Shown: positions 42,797 through 51,396 of the stretch, one piece after another
Numbering within the stretch: position 1 is the first letter of the stretch
Layout: every line of letters starts with the position of its first letter
Origin: Geomonas azotofigens
GTDB lineage: Bacteria > Desulfobacterota > Desulfuromonadia > Geobacterales > Geobacteraceae
DNA length: 64,000 nt
NCBI RefSeq assembly: GCF_018919395.1
Contig: NZ_JAHLME010000002.1
Location: 1 to 64,000 of the forward strand
Direction of reading: 5' to 3'
Program-made: the position numbers and the translations under genes
The notes under the pieces: model-generated
What the model was told of the DNA's origin: nothing
What the model saw: the letters and a program-made list of their open reading frames with translations, nothing else
Databases searched by the model: none

Positions 42797-43873
42797 TCAT
42801 CCCTCCCTAAGCATCTGAATTAGCGTCCTCGCCACCTCTGAGGGATCGGCGTCGATGCAGCTCCCCTCGTGGGCGCAGGGAGGGATGGTGCCCCACCTGG
42901 CGCAGGGGGCGCAGGGAAGCGACGAGGCGAAATAGCGGTGACCGTTCCCCTTGGGCGCCCATTTGACGGCGTCGCTCGGGCCGAAGAGCGCCAAGGTCGG
43001 CGTGCCGAGACCTGCGGCGATGTGCAAGAGTCCCGAGTCGCCGGTCAGGAGCACCTTGGCGGCGGCGATGACCGCCGCGGTCTCGGCGAGGCTCGTCTCG
43101 CCGGCCAGGTTGATGGCGCCGGTGGCCCGGGCGATCGCGTCGGCGACGTCAACGTCCTCTTTGCCGCCGACGACGACCGTCGCGTGTCCCGCCAGCGCAA
43201 CGGACGCGGCCACCTGACGAAACTTCACGCCCCCCCACTCTTTGCGCGGCACGCTGGCGCCCGGGAAGATGACGGCGAACGGTTGCTCGCCCAGGCGGGC
43301 CACAAGGCGAGCCGCGTGCTCCAGCGCCGCGGGCGGCAGCTCCAGGAAAGGGACCGGAAGCTCGGCCGGCGCTTCGATCCCCAACGGGGCCAGCAGCCGG
43401 AAGAAGGAAAAGGGCTCGTACTCCCCCATGTCGTAGGGGGCGGCATCGGTGAAGAGCCGCTTGCGCTCGTTGGTGGCGAAGCCGATGGAGCGGCGGGCGC
43501 GCACCAGGCGGGAGACCAGCGCGGAAAGCCGGTACCACTGTTCGGTGTCGATGACGAGGTCGTAGCGGCTCTTCAGGACGGCGCGCAGCTCGCCCGGCTC
43601 GTCGTAGTGATGCACGGCGTTCACCCCGGGGCAAAAGTCGAAGGCCGCGGCGTTTCTGTATTCGGCGAGGATGTCGATGCGGCACGCGGGATAGGCGGCC
43701 ATGAGGGCGCGCAGCGCGGGGATGAGCAGCACGGCGTCGCCGATGCCGCCGGGACGAATCACCAGGGCGGAACGAGGCGCTTCCGCCGGAGCGAACTTGC
43801 GCCGGCGCGGCATGAGACGGACCAGCAGCGAGCCGGCAAGGGCGTCAAAGCGTTTCAATTGGTTTGCCTGCAA
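42797..43873 (-). CDS. Glycosyltransferase family 9 (heptosyltransferase-like)
   Basis: A 358-aa GT-B enzyme: N-terminal ALVIRPGGIGDAVLLIPALRAL and C-terminal LLTGDSGLLHIAAGLGTPTLALFGPSD are signatures of ADP-heptose:LPS heptosyltransferases. It would add a sugar to the LPS core at the inner face of the inner membrane. A cysteine-rich C-terminal patch (LPCAPCARWGTIPPCAHEGSC) is notable and occurs in some GT9 proteins. The start is TTG at 43873, supported by GAAGGAG eight bases upstream. No other LPS genes are adjacent, so the acceptor is unknown. Confidence 0.87.
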   Translation of the reverse strand: MQANQLKRFDALAGSLLVRLMPRRRKFAPAEAPRSALVIRPGGIGDAVLLIPALRALMAAYPACRIDILAEYRNAAAFDFCPGVNAVHHYDEPGELRAVLKSRYDLVIDTEQWYRLSALVSRLVRARRSIGFATNERKRLFTDAAPYDMGEYEPFSFFRLLAPLGIEAPAELPVPFLELPPAALEHAARLVARLGEQPFAVIFPGASVPRKEWGGVKFRQVAASVALAGHATVVVGGKEDVDVADAIARATGAINLAGETSLAETAAVIAAAKVLLTGDSGLLHIAAGLGTPTLALFGPSDAVKWAPKGNGHRYFASSLPCAPCARWGTIPPCAHEGSCIDADPSEVARTLIQMLREG

Positions 43874-43984
43874 GGCCGCACTCCTTCAGAGGGGTTCCGG
43901 CAGACAGCCGCCGGTACGGCTTCATCTATACATGAAACAGGGAGTTTGTTGCAACCGGAGAGACGTGGAGATTGCCAAGGTTGC

Positions 43985-44182
43985 GGGCTGTAGGGGCGAA
44001 TAATCATTCGCCCGGCAATGGTGATCGATGCAACGTCGCCGATGTGAGGCGAAGTGACGAAGCCAGGACAGGCCTCGGGCGGCAACAAAAGGGTGGAGTG
44101 GACGGTGTCAGTCACCAACCACCCCTGGTCCGTGCATCCGGAACGGGCCAGGGCAAGGGCGAATGGTTGGTCGCCCTACCGC
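43985..44182. repeat. Intergenic inverted-repeat element TGTAGGGGCGAAT ... TTGGTCGCCCTAC
   Basis: The element begins GTAGGGGCGAATAATCATTC and ends GGGCGAATGGTTGGTCGCCC-TAC, so both ends carry GGGCGA-type arms. It fills most of the 302-bp gap between the regulator and the glycosyltransferase. GTAGGGGCGAAT-type units are a frequent repeat motif in many bacterial genomes. The right end overlaps the first few bases of the regulator 3' end. Confidence 0.55.
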
Positions 44183-45711
44183 CCGGGAAGCTCCAGCTCC
44201 TTCATCTTCCTGTAGAGAGTGTTGCGGGCGATGCCGAGGGCCTTGGCGGCTTCGGTGATATTGCCGTCGTACTGGGCCAGCGCCTCCTTGATGGTCTCGG
44301 CCTCGGAATCTTTCAGTGCGTGTAGCGGCGGGACAATCTTCTTCTTGCGCATCACCGCCAGCAGGTTGGACTGGGCTTGGCGCAGGGAGGTGAGCATCCC
44401 GTTCAACTCGTCGGCCCCCAACCGCTCCAGACAGTCGCAACTTCGGCATTGCTCGATGAGGTCGCCACCCGCAGGAACCGATTCCGGCTCGGCGGCGCGC
44501 AATGACGGCTGGTTGGCCGAACGCACCGGCGCCGAAGGCCCCGCCAGAAAGGTCCCCCCCAAGTGCTCGGGAAGGATGGTGTCGCCGTTACAGATCACCA
44601 CAGCCCGGCGCATCACGTTGGCAAGCTCGCGGATGTTCCCCGGCCAGGAGTACCCCTGCAGCAGACGCACGGTGCTGGGGGAAAGCCGCAGGTCACGGTT
44701 CAACTGCTGTACGAAGTGCTCGGCCAGAAGCGGGATGTCCTCGTAACGCTCGGCGAGTGTCGGTATCTCCAGCCGCACCACGTTGAGCCGGTAAAAGAGA
44801 TCCTCGCGGAAGGTCTTCTCCCTGATGGCCTGCTCCAGGTCGACGTTGGTGGCGGCGATGACCCGGACATCGGTCTTGATGGGACGCTCCCCCCCCACCC
44901 TCATGAACTCGCCGGTTTCCAGCACCCGCAACAGCTTCACCTGGATCTGCGGCGTGGCGTCGCCGATCTCGTCCAGAAGCAGGGTGCCGTTGTTGGCAAG
45001 CTCGAAGATGCCGCGCCGGGTCTGGTTGGCGCCGGTGAAGGCGCCCTTCTCGTGACCGAAGAGTTCACTTTCCAAAAGGTTCTCGGGAAGTGCGCCGCAG
45101 TTGACCGGGATAAAGGGCTGGCCGGCGCGCGCGGAGGCGGCGTGAATGAAACGCGCCAGCACCTCCTTGCCGGTCCCCGTCTTCCCCTGGATCAGCACGG
45201 AAATGTCCTTGCCCGCCACCTTGTAGGCCAGGGACACCATGCGCTTCATCGGCGCGGAGACGCCGACCCGGAAACCGACCCCCTGGGCAACCTCGGCCCA
45301 CTCGTCGGCAGCGGCAAGCCCCCTGCCGTGCACGGTCCCCGCCCCCGCCGCCCGCTCGATCATCCGCTCGATCTGGTCGATGTCGTCGAAGGGCTTCTCC
45401 AGGTACTCGTAGGCGCCAAGCTGCATGGCGGTGACCGCGGTTTTCACCGTCGAGTACCCGGTCATGATGATGACCTCGCAGGAGGGCTGCCTCGACTTGA
45501 TGATTTCGAGAAGGGTGATGCCGTCCGTGTCAGGGAGCTTCAGGTCGACCAGGGCGACGCTGAAACGTCCCGCCTCCAGCGCGGCCAGGGCCTCGGGCTC
45601 GTTGGCCGCGGTGACCACCTGGTACCCCTTGCGCGTCAGCAGGCGGCGGAAGAAGGTGCACACGTCCCTCTCGTCATCGATTATCAGGATTTGCATTTGA
45701 GATTCTGTCAC
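44176..45711 (-). CDS. NtrC-type sigma-54-dependent response regulator
   Basis: A 511-aa regulator: receiver domain (about 7-120; acidic pair DD12-13, phospho-acceptor D56 in LVDLKLPDTDG, K-P switch EKPFDD), AAA+ domain (about 150-385) with Walker A GKTGTGKE, GAFTGA loop (HEKGAFTGAN) and LLLDEIGD, a linker with a C-x2-C-x-C cluster, and a Fis-type HTH (ITEAAKALGIARNTLYRKMKEL). It activates sigma-54 promoters when phosphorylated. The GTG at 45711 is preferred because GGGAGCAGG precedes it; an ATG at 45744 lies inside the kinase gene without a ribosome site. Partner: the kinase gene directly upstream. Confidence 0.9.
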   Translation of the reverse strand: MTESQMQILIIDDERDVCTFFRRLLTRKGYQVVTAANEPEALAALEAGRFSVALVDLKLPDTDGITLLEIIKSRQPSCEVIIMTGYSTVKTAVTAMQLGAYEYLEKPFDDIDQIERMIERAAGAGTVHGRGLAAADEWAEVAQGVGFRVGVSAPMKRMVSLAYKVAGKDISVLIQGKTGTGKEVLARFIHAASARAGQPFIPVNCGALPENLLESELFGHEKGAFTGANQTRRGIFELANNGTLLLDEIGDATPQIQVKLLRVLETGEFMRVGGERPIKTDVRVIAATNVDLEQAIREKTFREDLFYRLNVVRLEIPTLAERYEDIPLLAEHFVQQLNRDLRLSPSTVRLLQGYSWPGNIRELANVMRRAVVICNGDTILPEHLGGTFLAGPSAPVRSANQPSLRAAEPESVPAGGDLIEQCRSCDCLERLGADELNGMLTSLRQAQSNLLAVMRKKKIVPPLHALKDSEAETIKEALAQYDGNITEAAKALGIARNTLYRKMKELELPGR

Positions 45712-45727
45712 GGCCTGCTCCCAACTA

Positions 45728-47392
45728 TTAGTCGTTGCGTTCATCTACCGGCAGTACGAGGCTGAAACGGCTCCCCTGCCCCAAGGTGCTCTCCACCTCG
45801 ATGTCGCCGTGGTGCGATTCGGCGATGCCCAGACTGACCGAGAGACCGAGTCCGGTCCCCTTGCTGGCCTCCTTGCTGGTGTAAAACGGCGTGAAGATCT
45901 TGGAGACGTTCTCGGGTGCGATGCCGATGCCGTTGTCGCTGACACTCAGCACGGCCCAGCGCCGCGTGCCGTCCACCCGCAGCGAGGTCGACACCTCGAT
46001 CACCTTCTCCTTGCCGTCCACCTCGGTCAGCGCGTCGCGGGCGTTGATCAGGAAGTTGGTCAGCACCTGCTGGATCTGGGGCCCGTTGGCGTTGATCTTG
46101 GGGAGGTCGCGGTCGAAGTGCTCGAAGATCGCTATCTGGCTGCGGTTGATCTGGTACTGGATCATGTCGAGCACCCGCTCGGCCTCGGCGTTCAGGTCCA
46201 CCGGCGAGAAGGGGGCCTGGTCCTGGCGCGAGAAGGTGAGCAGATTCTGGATGATGCGCTTGCAGCGCAGACCGCAGTTGATGATGTCGGAGAGCGCCTC
46301 GCCGTGCTCGGAATCATCCTCCCCCTGCAGGTCGCGGGCGAGCATCTGGGCGGTACCGATGATCACGGTCATGGGGCTGTTCAGCTCGTGCGCGACCCCG
46401 GCGGCCATGACGCCAAGCGCCACCATCTTGGCGGACTGCACCAGCTGCGCCTCCATCTTAAGCTTCTTGGTCACGTCCTTCATGATGATGGTGACCGCGG
46501 CGAGCTGCTTATCCTCGTTGAAGACGGGGTAGTAGGAAAGCTCCAGGAACTCCCCCTCCGGGGTGTTCCACTGCTGGAACACCGGCTTGCCGGTCTCCTT
46601 GATCTCCTGGATCGGGCAGTTCTGGCATGGCTCGGTCCCGCCCCTCAACTTGGCGAAGCACTTGTTGCTGATGGCCTGATTGAAGGCGTCGCTCATGCCC
46701 GGGGGGAGCTGACCGTTATGCAGCAACACGTTGTAGTCCGTGTCGATCAGGAAGATGGGATCGGTCACGGCGCGGAAGGTGGCCTCCCACTCCTTCTTGG
46801 CGCGGGAGACCTGCTTGTAAAGCCGCGCGTTCTGCATGCTGATGGCGAGCTGGTCGGCCAGGTGCTGCACGAAGTTCAATTCCGCCCGCGCGTAGGCGGC
46901 ATCGATGGTGCTTCCCAATAGGAGCAGGCCGGTCACCGAGGAGCGCTCGAACAGGGGCGCCGCCGCCAGGGAGCGCAGCGGTTCGGTGTGCTTCCTGGTC
47001 ACCTGGGCCAGGCAGAGCGGGTCGAGCATCGGATTGTAGCTGGTGGCCCCCTTGGCCCTGAAGGCGTTCCAGAGGATGGACTGCTTCGGGATGTAGCCGA
47101 GATCGGTGAAGTCGCGCGGGGTCACGGCGATCAGCTTGAGCTTCCCCTCGGTGAGCTTGGCCAGTGCCAGGAAGTCGCAGGGGAGCGCCTCCGGGAGCTT
47201 GCGAAAAGCCCTCTCGATGATGTCGCCGATGGACATGTCGATGTTGATGTCGCGGGTGAGCTGCTGCAGTATCTCCAGGCGGCTGTTTTGCTTCAGCACG
47301 TCCTGGTTCCTCTTCTTGAGCTCGACGTAGTAGTTGAGCTTGGAGGAGTCGACACCCGTCAGCTGTTCGAGGAGTTTGCCCCTGTTTTTCAC
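45728..47392 (-). CDS. Cytosolic sensor histidine kinase (GAF-PAS-HisKA-HATPase)
   Basis: A 554-aa soluble kinase with no membrane helices. GAF domain (about 45-195), PAS domain (about 205-320), HisKA with phospho-acceptor histidine near 335 (GVAHELNSPMTVI), and HATPase_c with N-box NFLINARDALTE, DNGIGIAPENV and GTGLGLSVSLGIAE. The PAS domain has a C-x10-C-x2-C motif (CFAKLRGGTEPCQNC) seen in redox- or metal-sensing PAS domains. It phosphorylates the NtrC-type regulator 17 bp downstream. It follows the iron alcohol dehydrogenase, so it probably senses an alcohol/aldehyde or redox signal. Confidence 0.9.
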   Translation of the reverse strand: MKNRGKLLEQLTGVDSSKLNYYVELKKRNQDVLKQNSRLEILQQLTRDINIDMSIGDIIERAFRKLPEALPCDFLALAKLTEGKLKLIAVTPRDFTDLGYIPKQSILWNAFRAKGATSYNPMLDPLCLAQVTRKHTEPLRSLAAAPLFERSSVTGLLLLGSTIDAAYARAELNFVQHLADQLAISMQNARLYKQVSRAKKEWEATFRAVTDPIFLIDTDYNVLLHNGQLPPGMSDAFNQAISNKCFAKLRGGTEPCQNCPIQEIKETGKPVFQQWNTPEGEFLELSYYPVFNEDKQLAAVTIIMKDVTKKLKMEAQLVQSAKMVALGVMAAGVAHELNSPMTVIIGTAQMLARDLQGEDDSEHGEALSDIINCGLRCKRIIQNLLTFSRQDQAPFSPVDLNAEAERVLDMIQYQINRSQIAIFEHFDRDLPKINANGPQIQQVLTNFLINARDALTEVDGKEKVIEVSTSLRVDGTRRWAVLSVSDNGIGIAPENVSKIFTPFYTSKEASKGTGLGLSVSLGIAESHHGDIEVESTLGQGSRFSLVLPVDERND

Positions 47393-47416
47393 GGCATTTC
47401 CTTTGCGGCTCCAGGC

Positions 47417-48565
47417 CTACATGGCGTTGCGGTAGATCTGCGCGATCTGCTCGCGGGTTGCGTAGCGCGGGTTGGTGACCAGGCAGGCATCCTTTGTGGC
47501 GTTCTCGCTCAAGAGCGGGATGAATTCCTCCTTGAGCCCGAGTTCGGAGAGCCCCTTGGCGAGACCGATGTCTTCGATGAGGCGCTGCACCGCATCGATG
47601 GAACGCTCGGCGGCGGCGGTGAGGTCGAGGCCGGAAACGTCCTCCCCCATGGCGACGGCGATGTCACGGAACCGCTCCGGGCAGGCCTGCAGGTTGAAGC
47701 GCATCACGTGCGGGAGGATGGAGGCGTTGGTTTCACCGTGGTGCTGGTCGAGCAGGCCGTCGACCTGGTGGGTCATGGCGTGGGCGGCCCCGAGGATGGC
47801 ATTGGAGAAGGCGAGGCCGGCGGTGAGACTCGCCATGGCCATGTTGGTGTTGGCCTCCATGTCGCCGCGCTCCGCGACCGCCCTTCTCAGGTTCCTGGAG
47901 ATGAGCTGGATCGCCTTCAGGGCGTGGATATCGGTGAGCGGCGTCGCGGCCAGCGAGACGTATGATTCGATGCCGTGGGTGAGCGCGTCGACACCGGTCG
48001 CCGCGGCGAGTTTGGCGTCCTTGGTCTTGAGCAGTTCCGGGTCGACGATGGCGATATCCGGGATGAGGGAACGGGAGATGATGGACATCTTCAGCTTGCG
48101 GTCGGTATCCACGATGATGGTGAACTGGCTCACCTCGGACCCCGCCCCCGCCGTCGACGGTACGATGACCATGGGAGGAAGCGGCGTGGAGATCTTGTTG
48201 ATCCCCTCGTAATCCTTCAGGCGTCCGCCGTTGGAAGCGAGGGTGGCGATGGCCTTGGCGACGTCGGTAGGACTGCCGCCGCCGACCGAAACGATGCCGT
48301 CGCAGCCGGAGGCGAGATACTTGGCGGCCCCCTCGGTGACCTCGCAATCCTTGGGGTTGGTGGTCAGGCTGGAGAAGATGACGGTATCGAGCCCGACCGC
48401 GCGCAGGTACTCGACCGCGGCGTCGACCCAACCGGCCGAGATGACGTCGTCGTCACTTACCAGGAAAACCTTGGAGACGCCAAGGCGTACGACGCTTTCC
48501 CCGATCTGGCTCAGGGATCCCCTGCCGAAGATAATTTCCGGTGCTACGAACTTGCTGATTTCCAT
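47417..48565 (-). CDS. Iron-containing alcohol dehydrogenase
   Basis: A 382-aa group III alcohol dehydrogenase. Nucleotide-binding GCDGIVSVGGGSPTDVAKAIA, VPSTAGAGSEVSQFTII, and iron ligands in the blocks DALTHGIESY, NAILGAAHAMTHQVDGLLDQHHGETNA (three conserved histidines plus an upstream aspartate). It interconverts an alcohol and an aldehyde with NAD(H). AGGAGTCACAGCGAA precedes the ATG. A sigma-54 promoter candidate lies at 48631-48647. The two-component genes 24 bp downstream suggest that its expression is regulated by them. Confidence 0.92.
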   Translation of the reverse strand: MEISKFVAPEIIFGRGSLSQIGESVVRLGVSKVFLVSDDDVISAGWVDAAVEYLRAVGLDTVIFSSLTTNPKDCEVTEGAAKYLASGCDGIVSVGGGSPTDVAKAIATLASNGGRLKDYEGINKISTPLPPMVIVPSTAGAGSEVSQFTIIVDTDRKLKMSIISRSLIPDIAIVDPELLKTKDAKLAAATGVDALTHGIESYVSLAATPLTDIHALKAIQLISRNLRRAVAERGDMEANTNMAMASLTAGLAFSNAILGAAHAMTHQVDGLLDQHHGETNASILPHVMRFNLQACPERFRDIAVAMGEDVSGLDLTAAAERSIDAVQRLIEDIGLAKGLSELGLKEEFIPLLSENATKDACLVTNPRYATREQIAQIYRNAM

Positions 48566-48630
48566 TTCGCTGTGACTCCTGAAACGTGCTCTGCTTGGGG
48601 CGCGGCTGCGCCCTTGGACAACGTATACAC

Positions 48631-48647
48631 AGGCAAGATCGATACCA
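48631..48647 (-). promoter_or_regulatory. Candidate sigma-54 promoter for the alcohol dehydrogenase
   Basis: On the minus strand TGGTATCGATCTTGCCT has GG and GC separated by 10 bp and a good TTGC -12 box; the -24 box has only TGG in common with TGGCAC. It lies about 65 bp before the start codon. Confidence 0.55.
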
Positions 48648-48761
48648 AGCCGCCCCCAGCGGGGTGCGCGGCGCCGGAATATTTAATGAGGAAGACGGGT
48701 AATCCGTTGAATACAAAACAATGAGACGGCTTTTTACGATCTGCAAAAAAAAGCGACTCGA

Positions 48762-48835
48762 TTTGGAACACCGCGCCGCACCAAACGGTGACAGTGTCAC
48801 TATATCTAACAACCGTCATCTTTTGGAACACAAAA
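48762..48835 (-). promoter_or_regulatory. Repeated GTGTTCCAAA motifs and GTGAC dyad, candidate enhancer region
   Basis: TTTGGAACAC occurs at 48762-48771 and 48822-48831, exactly 60 bp apart, the second within a TTTTG-N5-CAAAA dyad. A 13-bp palindrome GTGACAGTGTCAC lies between them (48788-48800). These sites are 115-190 bp upstream of the sigma-54 promoter for the alcohol dehydrogenase, a normal enhancer distance. The rest of the 491-bp gap to 49056 shows no gene. Confidence 0.45.
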
Positions 48836-49056
48836 ATCGTACTATTTTGTACCAGTGCGGATTGAGTGCCTGCATCGGACGCGGCAGGTGCGTGGAGAAA
48901 GCCTCGCGGGAATGGGAGTTTGCGGCGCTGGGGCGGATAAATGCGGTATCGACGCGGGCGGTGGGGGGCGCGCATTCTATTCAAGTGTAAACAGGGGGAT
49001 GGCCGATCGACCGGGGACGACGATGTGGCTTCAGGAAGGGGGCGGCTGTTTGGAGA

Positions 49057-49635
49057 TCAGTTCTGCTTGGCCTTCACCTTGAGTTGCGGCTTGAACTCCC
49101 ACGGCGGCTGGGGACTTTCCTGGACCCAGAGGCCGTTGCGCTTGGCGCGCGCCATCCGTTCCGTGCCCATGTAGTGCGGATGATCGGCCCTGCTGAGGAT
49201 CCTGCGGTAGGCCCAGGCCCAGCCGTCGTTGATCATCTCGAGATTTATGTTGCGGCCGTCCAGATAGACCACGGCCACGGCGACCTGGGTGGGTTCCGTC
49301 TTAAAGACCAGCGTCTCGCGGATATCGATGCGCACCACCTGGTGCAACACCTTGAGGGAGAGGGCGCGGAAGGCGTCCTCCGCGTAAGGCTGGCCCGGCC
49401 GGTACCAGCCGGTGAACTTGTCGATCTTGGCGGTTTGCGGTGCCGCGATGCCGTAGAGCCGTACCGGAATCTCGGTGCCATAGGAGTTGACGGTGAGGCG
49501 GTCGCCTTCGCTGACCCCGACCACCAGTCCTTCGATCATGTGACCTGAATGGTGCGGGTCGTTCTGGGCATGGGCCGGAACAACGACAAGAAGCAGGCAC
49601 GACCATAGCGCCAATAAACAGCCGGCTTTTTTCAA
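49057..49635 (-). CDS. Exported thermonuclease-like (SNase) protein
   Basis: A 192-aa protein with a Sec signal peptide (LLALWSCLLLVVVPAHAQ) and an SNase-like OB-fold (about 32-175): VVGVSEGDRLTV, IPVRLYGIAAPQ and a late NxEMINDGWAWAY block. In active staphylococcal nuclease homologues a catalytic Asp/Arg/Glu/Arg set is present; here VRLYGIAAPQ keeps the Arg of the first motif (usually VRLxGIDAPE) but has Ala-Pro-Gln in place of Asp-Ala-Pro-Glu, so catalysis is doubtful. The start is TTG at 49635, supported by GGAGGGGGG five bases upstream. It stands between the HybB-like gene and the alcohol dehydrogenase unit. Confidence 0.78.
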   Translation of the reverse strand: MKKAGCLLALWSCLLLVVVPAHAQNDPHHSGHMIEGLVVGVSEGDRLTVNSYGTEIPVRLYGIAAPQTAKIDKFTGWYRPGQPYAEDAFRALSLKVLHQVVRIDIRETLVFKTEPTQVAVAVVYLDGRNINLEMINDGWAWAYRRILSRADHPHYMGTERMARAKRNGLWVQESPQPPWEFKPQLKVKAKQN

Positions 49636-49718
49636 CTACACCCCCCCTCCCACCGTCACGACCGGTTGATTGCGAATCCGTGCGCCATGGTAGCAAAAGA
49701 AAATAGGCAAAGCAATGC

Positions 49719-50969
49719 TCAATAGCGCGCCCGTTGCGCGGGAAGTGGCGGAAGAAGCTTGATCAGCAACTGGTACGCAAGTATTTCCACGGATACTATG
49801 CCGACGGCGATCATCACCTCGGCGAAGGAAGGGAAATAGTGCCAGCCGGTGCCGGGGTTGAAACCGATCAGGTAGACGTTGAAGCGATACAACCCGCCTC
49901 CTAGAAGCATCACGACGGCGGCCAGAAACAGTCGGCGCGGCGAATGTTTGCTGCCGACCCGGAAGAGCGGGATGGCGCCGATCCCCATCAGGAAGCACTC
50001 GGCCAGGAAGAAGATGGAGTAGAAATCGCCGTGAAAGACCGCGGGCACCTGGTCCCGCCGCATGACGTCGCCGATGCGTATCACGAGCCACGCCATGGTG
50101 AGCCAGGGGATGACCCGGCCGACAGTGGCCAGTTCCTCGTCGTAAAAGCCCCGCCCCAAGACGAATGAGGAGAGGATGGAGACGAAGATGACGATCGCGT
50201 AGCCGAAGTAGATGCAGTTGATGAGGAACAGCAGGGGGAGAAACGGGCTGTGCCACAGCGGGTGCAGCTTGGTTGAGGCGATCAGCATCAGCGAGCCAAG
50301 CGCGGACTGGTGCATGGTGGGGAGGATGATGCCCGCCACGGCGGAGCAGATCAGGACCCGGTTGATGATGGTGCCGAGCCTGCGCGAGGCGACCGGCGTG
50401 CTCCCCTCCCCGGCCTGCTGCCAGGACACGAGCCCCCTGCGCAGAAGGACGTTCAGCGCCAGGGTGCGCAGTGCGGTCGGCGTGCCGCGCCCCATCAAGG
50501 CGAGCAGGTTGGGGAGGTATTCCAGGCTGAGCGCGACCAGGTAGCCAAAGAGGCAGAGCATGAGTTCGAAGAAGGCGGAGCGTGGCTGCCAGCTGGTGGC
50601 GGAGAGGAGACCGTGGGCGTTCCAGGGGCGGCCAATTTCGACGACGATGGAGGAGGCGGCGAGAAAGGAGCCGAACAGGCTGGTGAGGATGGCCGACTTC
50701 ACCAGGGTGTGGTACTGGCCCCGATTGATGATGTAGCTCAACAACGCGACGGTGTAGCCGCCGCAGGTGACGGCGGTACCGATGGCGACGTCGTAGGCGA
50801 CCCAGATGCCCCAGGGATAGCCGTCGCTGAGGTTGGAAACGGCACCGATCCCCTTGGTGAAGCGGACCGCGGTGAAGAAAAGGCCGACCAGGGACAGGGA
50901 CGACAGCACGAAGAACGATTTCGTGAAGATATTTCCGTTGCCACCGGGGCGTGTGCTGTGACCGATCAT
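49719..50969 (-). CDS. HybB/NrfD-family membrane quinone oxidoreductase subunit, orphan
   Basis: A 416-aa integral membrane protein with about ten helices. It resembles the Ni/Fe-hydrogenase cytochrome b subunit HybB and the NrfD/polysulfide reductase membrane subunit: KGIGAVSNLSDGYPWGIWVAYDVAIGTAVTCGGY and VVEIGRPWNAHGLLSATSWQPRSAFFEL are the typical quinone-pocket blocks. Such subunits exchange electrons between a periplasmic iron-sulfur partner and the quinone pool. No hydrogenase, molybdopterin or iron-sulfur partner gene is next to it, so the partner is elsewhere or lost. Confidence 0.87.
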   Translation of the reverse strand: MIGHSTRPGGNGNIFTKSFFVLSSLSLVGLFFTAVRFTKGIGAVSNLSDGYPWGIWVAYDVAIGTAVTCGGYTVALLSYIINRGQYHTLVKSAILTSLFGSFLAASSIVVEIGRPWNAHGLLSATSWQPRSAFFELMLCLFGYLVALSLEYLPNLLALMGRGTPTALRTLALNVLLRRGLVSWQQAGEGSTPVASRRLGTIINRVLICSAVAGIILPTMHQSALGSLMLIASTKLHPLWHSPFLPLLFLINCIYFGYAIVIFVSILSSFVLGRGFYDEELATVGRVIPWLTMAWLVIRIGDVMRRDQVPAVFHGDFYSIFFLAECFLMGIGAIPLFRVGSKHSPRRLFLAAVVMLLGGGLYRFNVYLIGFNPGTGWHYFPSFAEVMIAVGIVSVEILAYQLLIKLLPPLPAQRARY

Positions 50970-51154
50970 CTCTGTCCCTGCCGCCTTACGCTAATGAAGC
51001 GTGGCAAGTGTACGGGGTGAGAGGGGCAGCTGTCAACAGTTGCGTATACCGGCATCATTACATCCAGATCTGCCCTCCCCTTAGCAGGTTCACTGGGAAC
51101 TCTGGGCAAGTCGTATCTGCTCGCCACGAAGTGTCACCTGAGAATCCGCGTCCT

Positions 51155-51253
51155 CGCCTTTACGAAGGGGAGACAGAGGGGATTTGGTGTTGGGGGGAAT
51201 CATGAGTCCAAAAAGCAAATCCCCCCTGCCCCCCTTCGCAAAGGGGGGAACTA
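51155..51253. repeat. Composite inverted repeat of the C/G palindrome family
   Basis: The left arm (TTTACGAAGGGGAGACAGAGG then GGATTTG) and the right arm (CAAATCCCCCCTG then CCCCCCTTCGCAAAGG) are imperfectly complementary over about 30 bp. This is the fullest version of the element at 28059 and 60206. It lies in the 427-bp gap 50970-51396, where no gene was found. Confidence 0.7.
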
Positions 51254-51341
51254 TTGGGCATCTTAAGTGATTCGCGGCCAACTCCGCCACGATCCGGCAG
51301 GGAGTTCGATTGCCCCGAGGAACACTCTGCAAGCGGGAGGC

Positions 51342-51370
51342 AAAAAAAAGCCCCGGGGGGAACACGGGGC
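51342..51370 (-). terminator. Terminator after cysK
   Basis: GCCCC/GGGGC arms, and on the minus strand eight T's follow the stem. It lies about 27 bp after the cysK stop codon. Confidence 0.75.
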
Positions 51371-51396
51371 GAGGGACAGACGTGAGGTTGTTGCGG

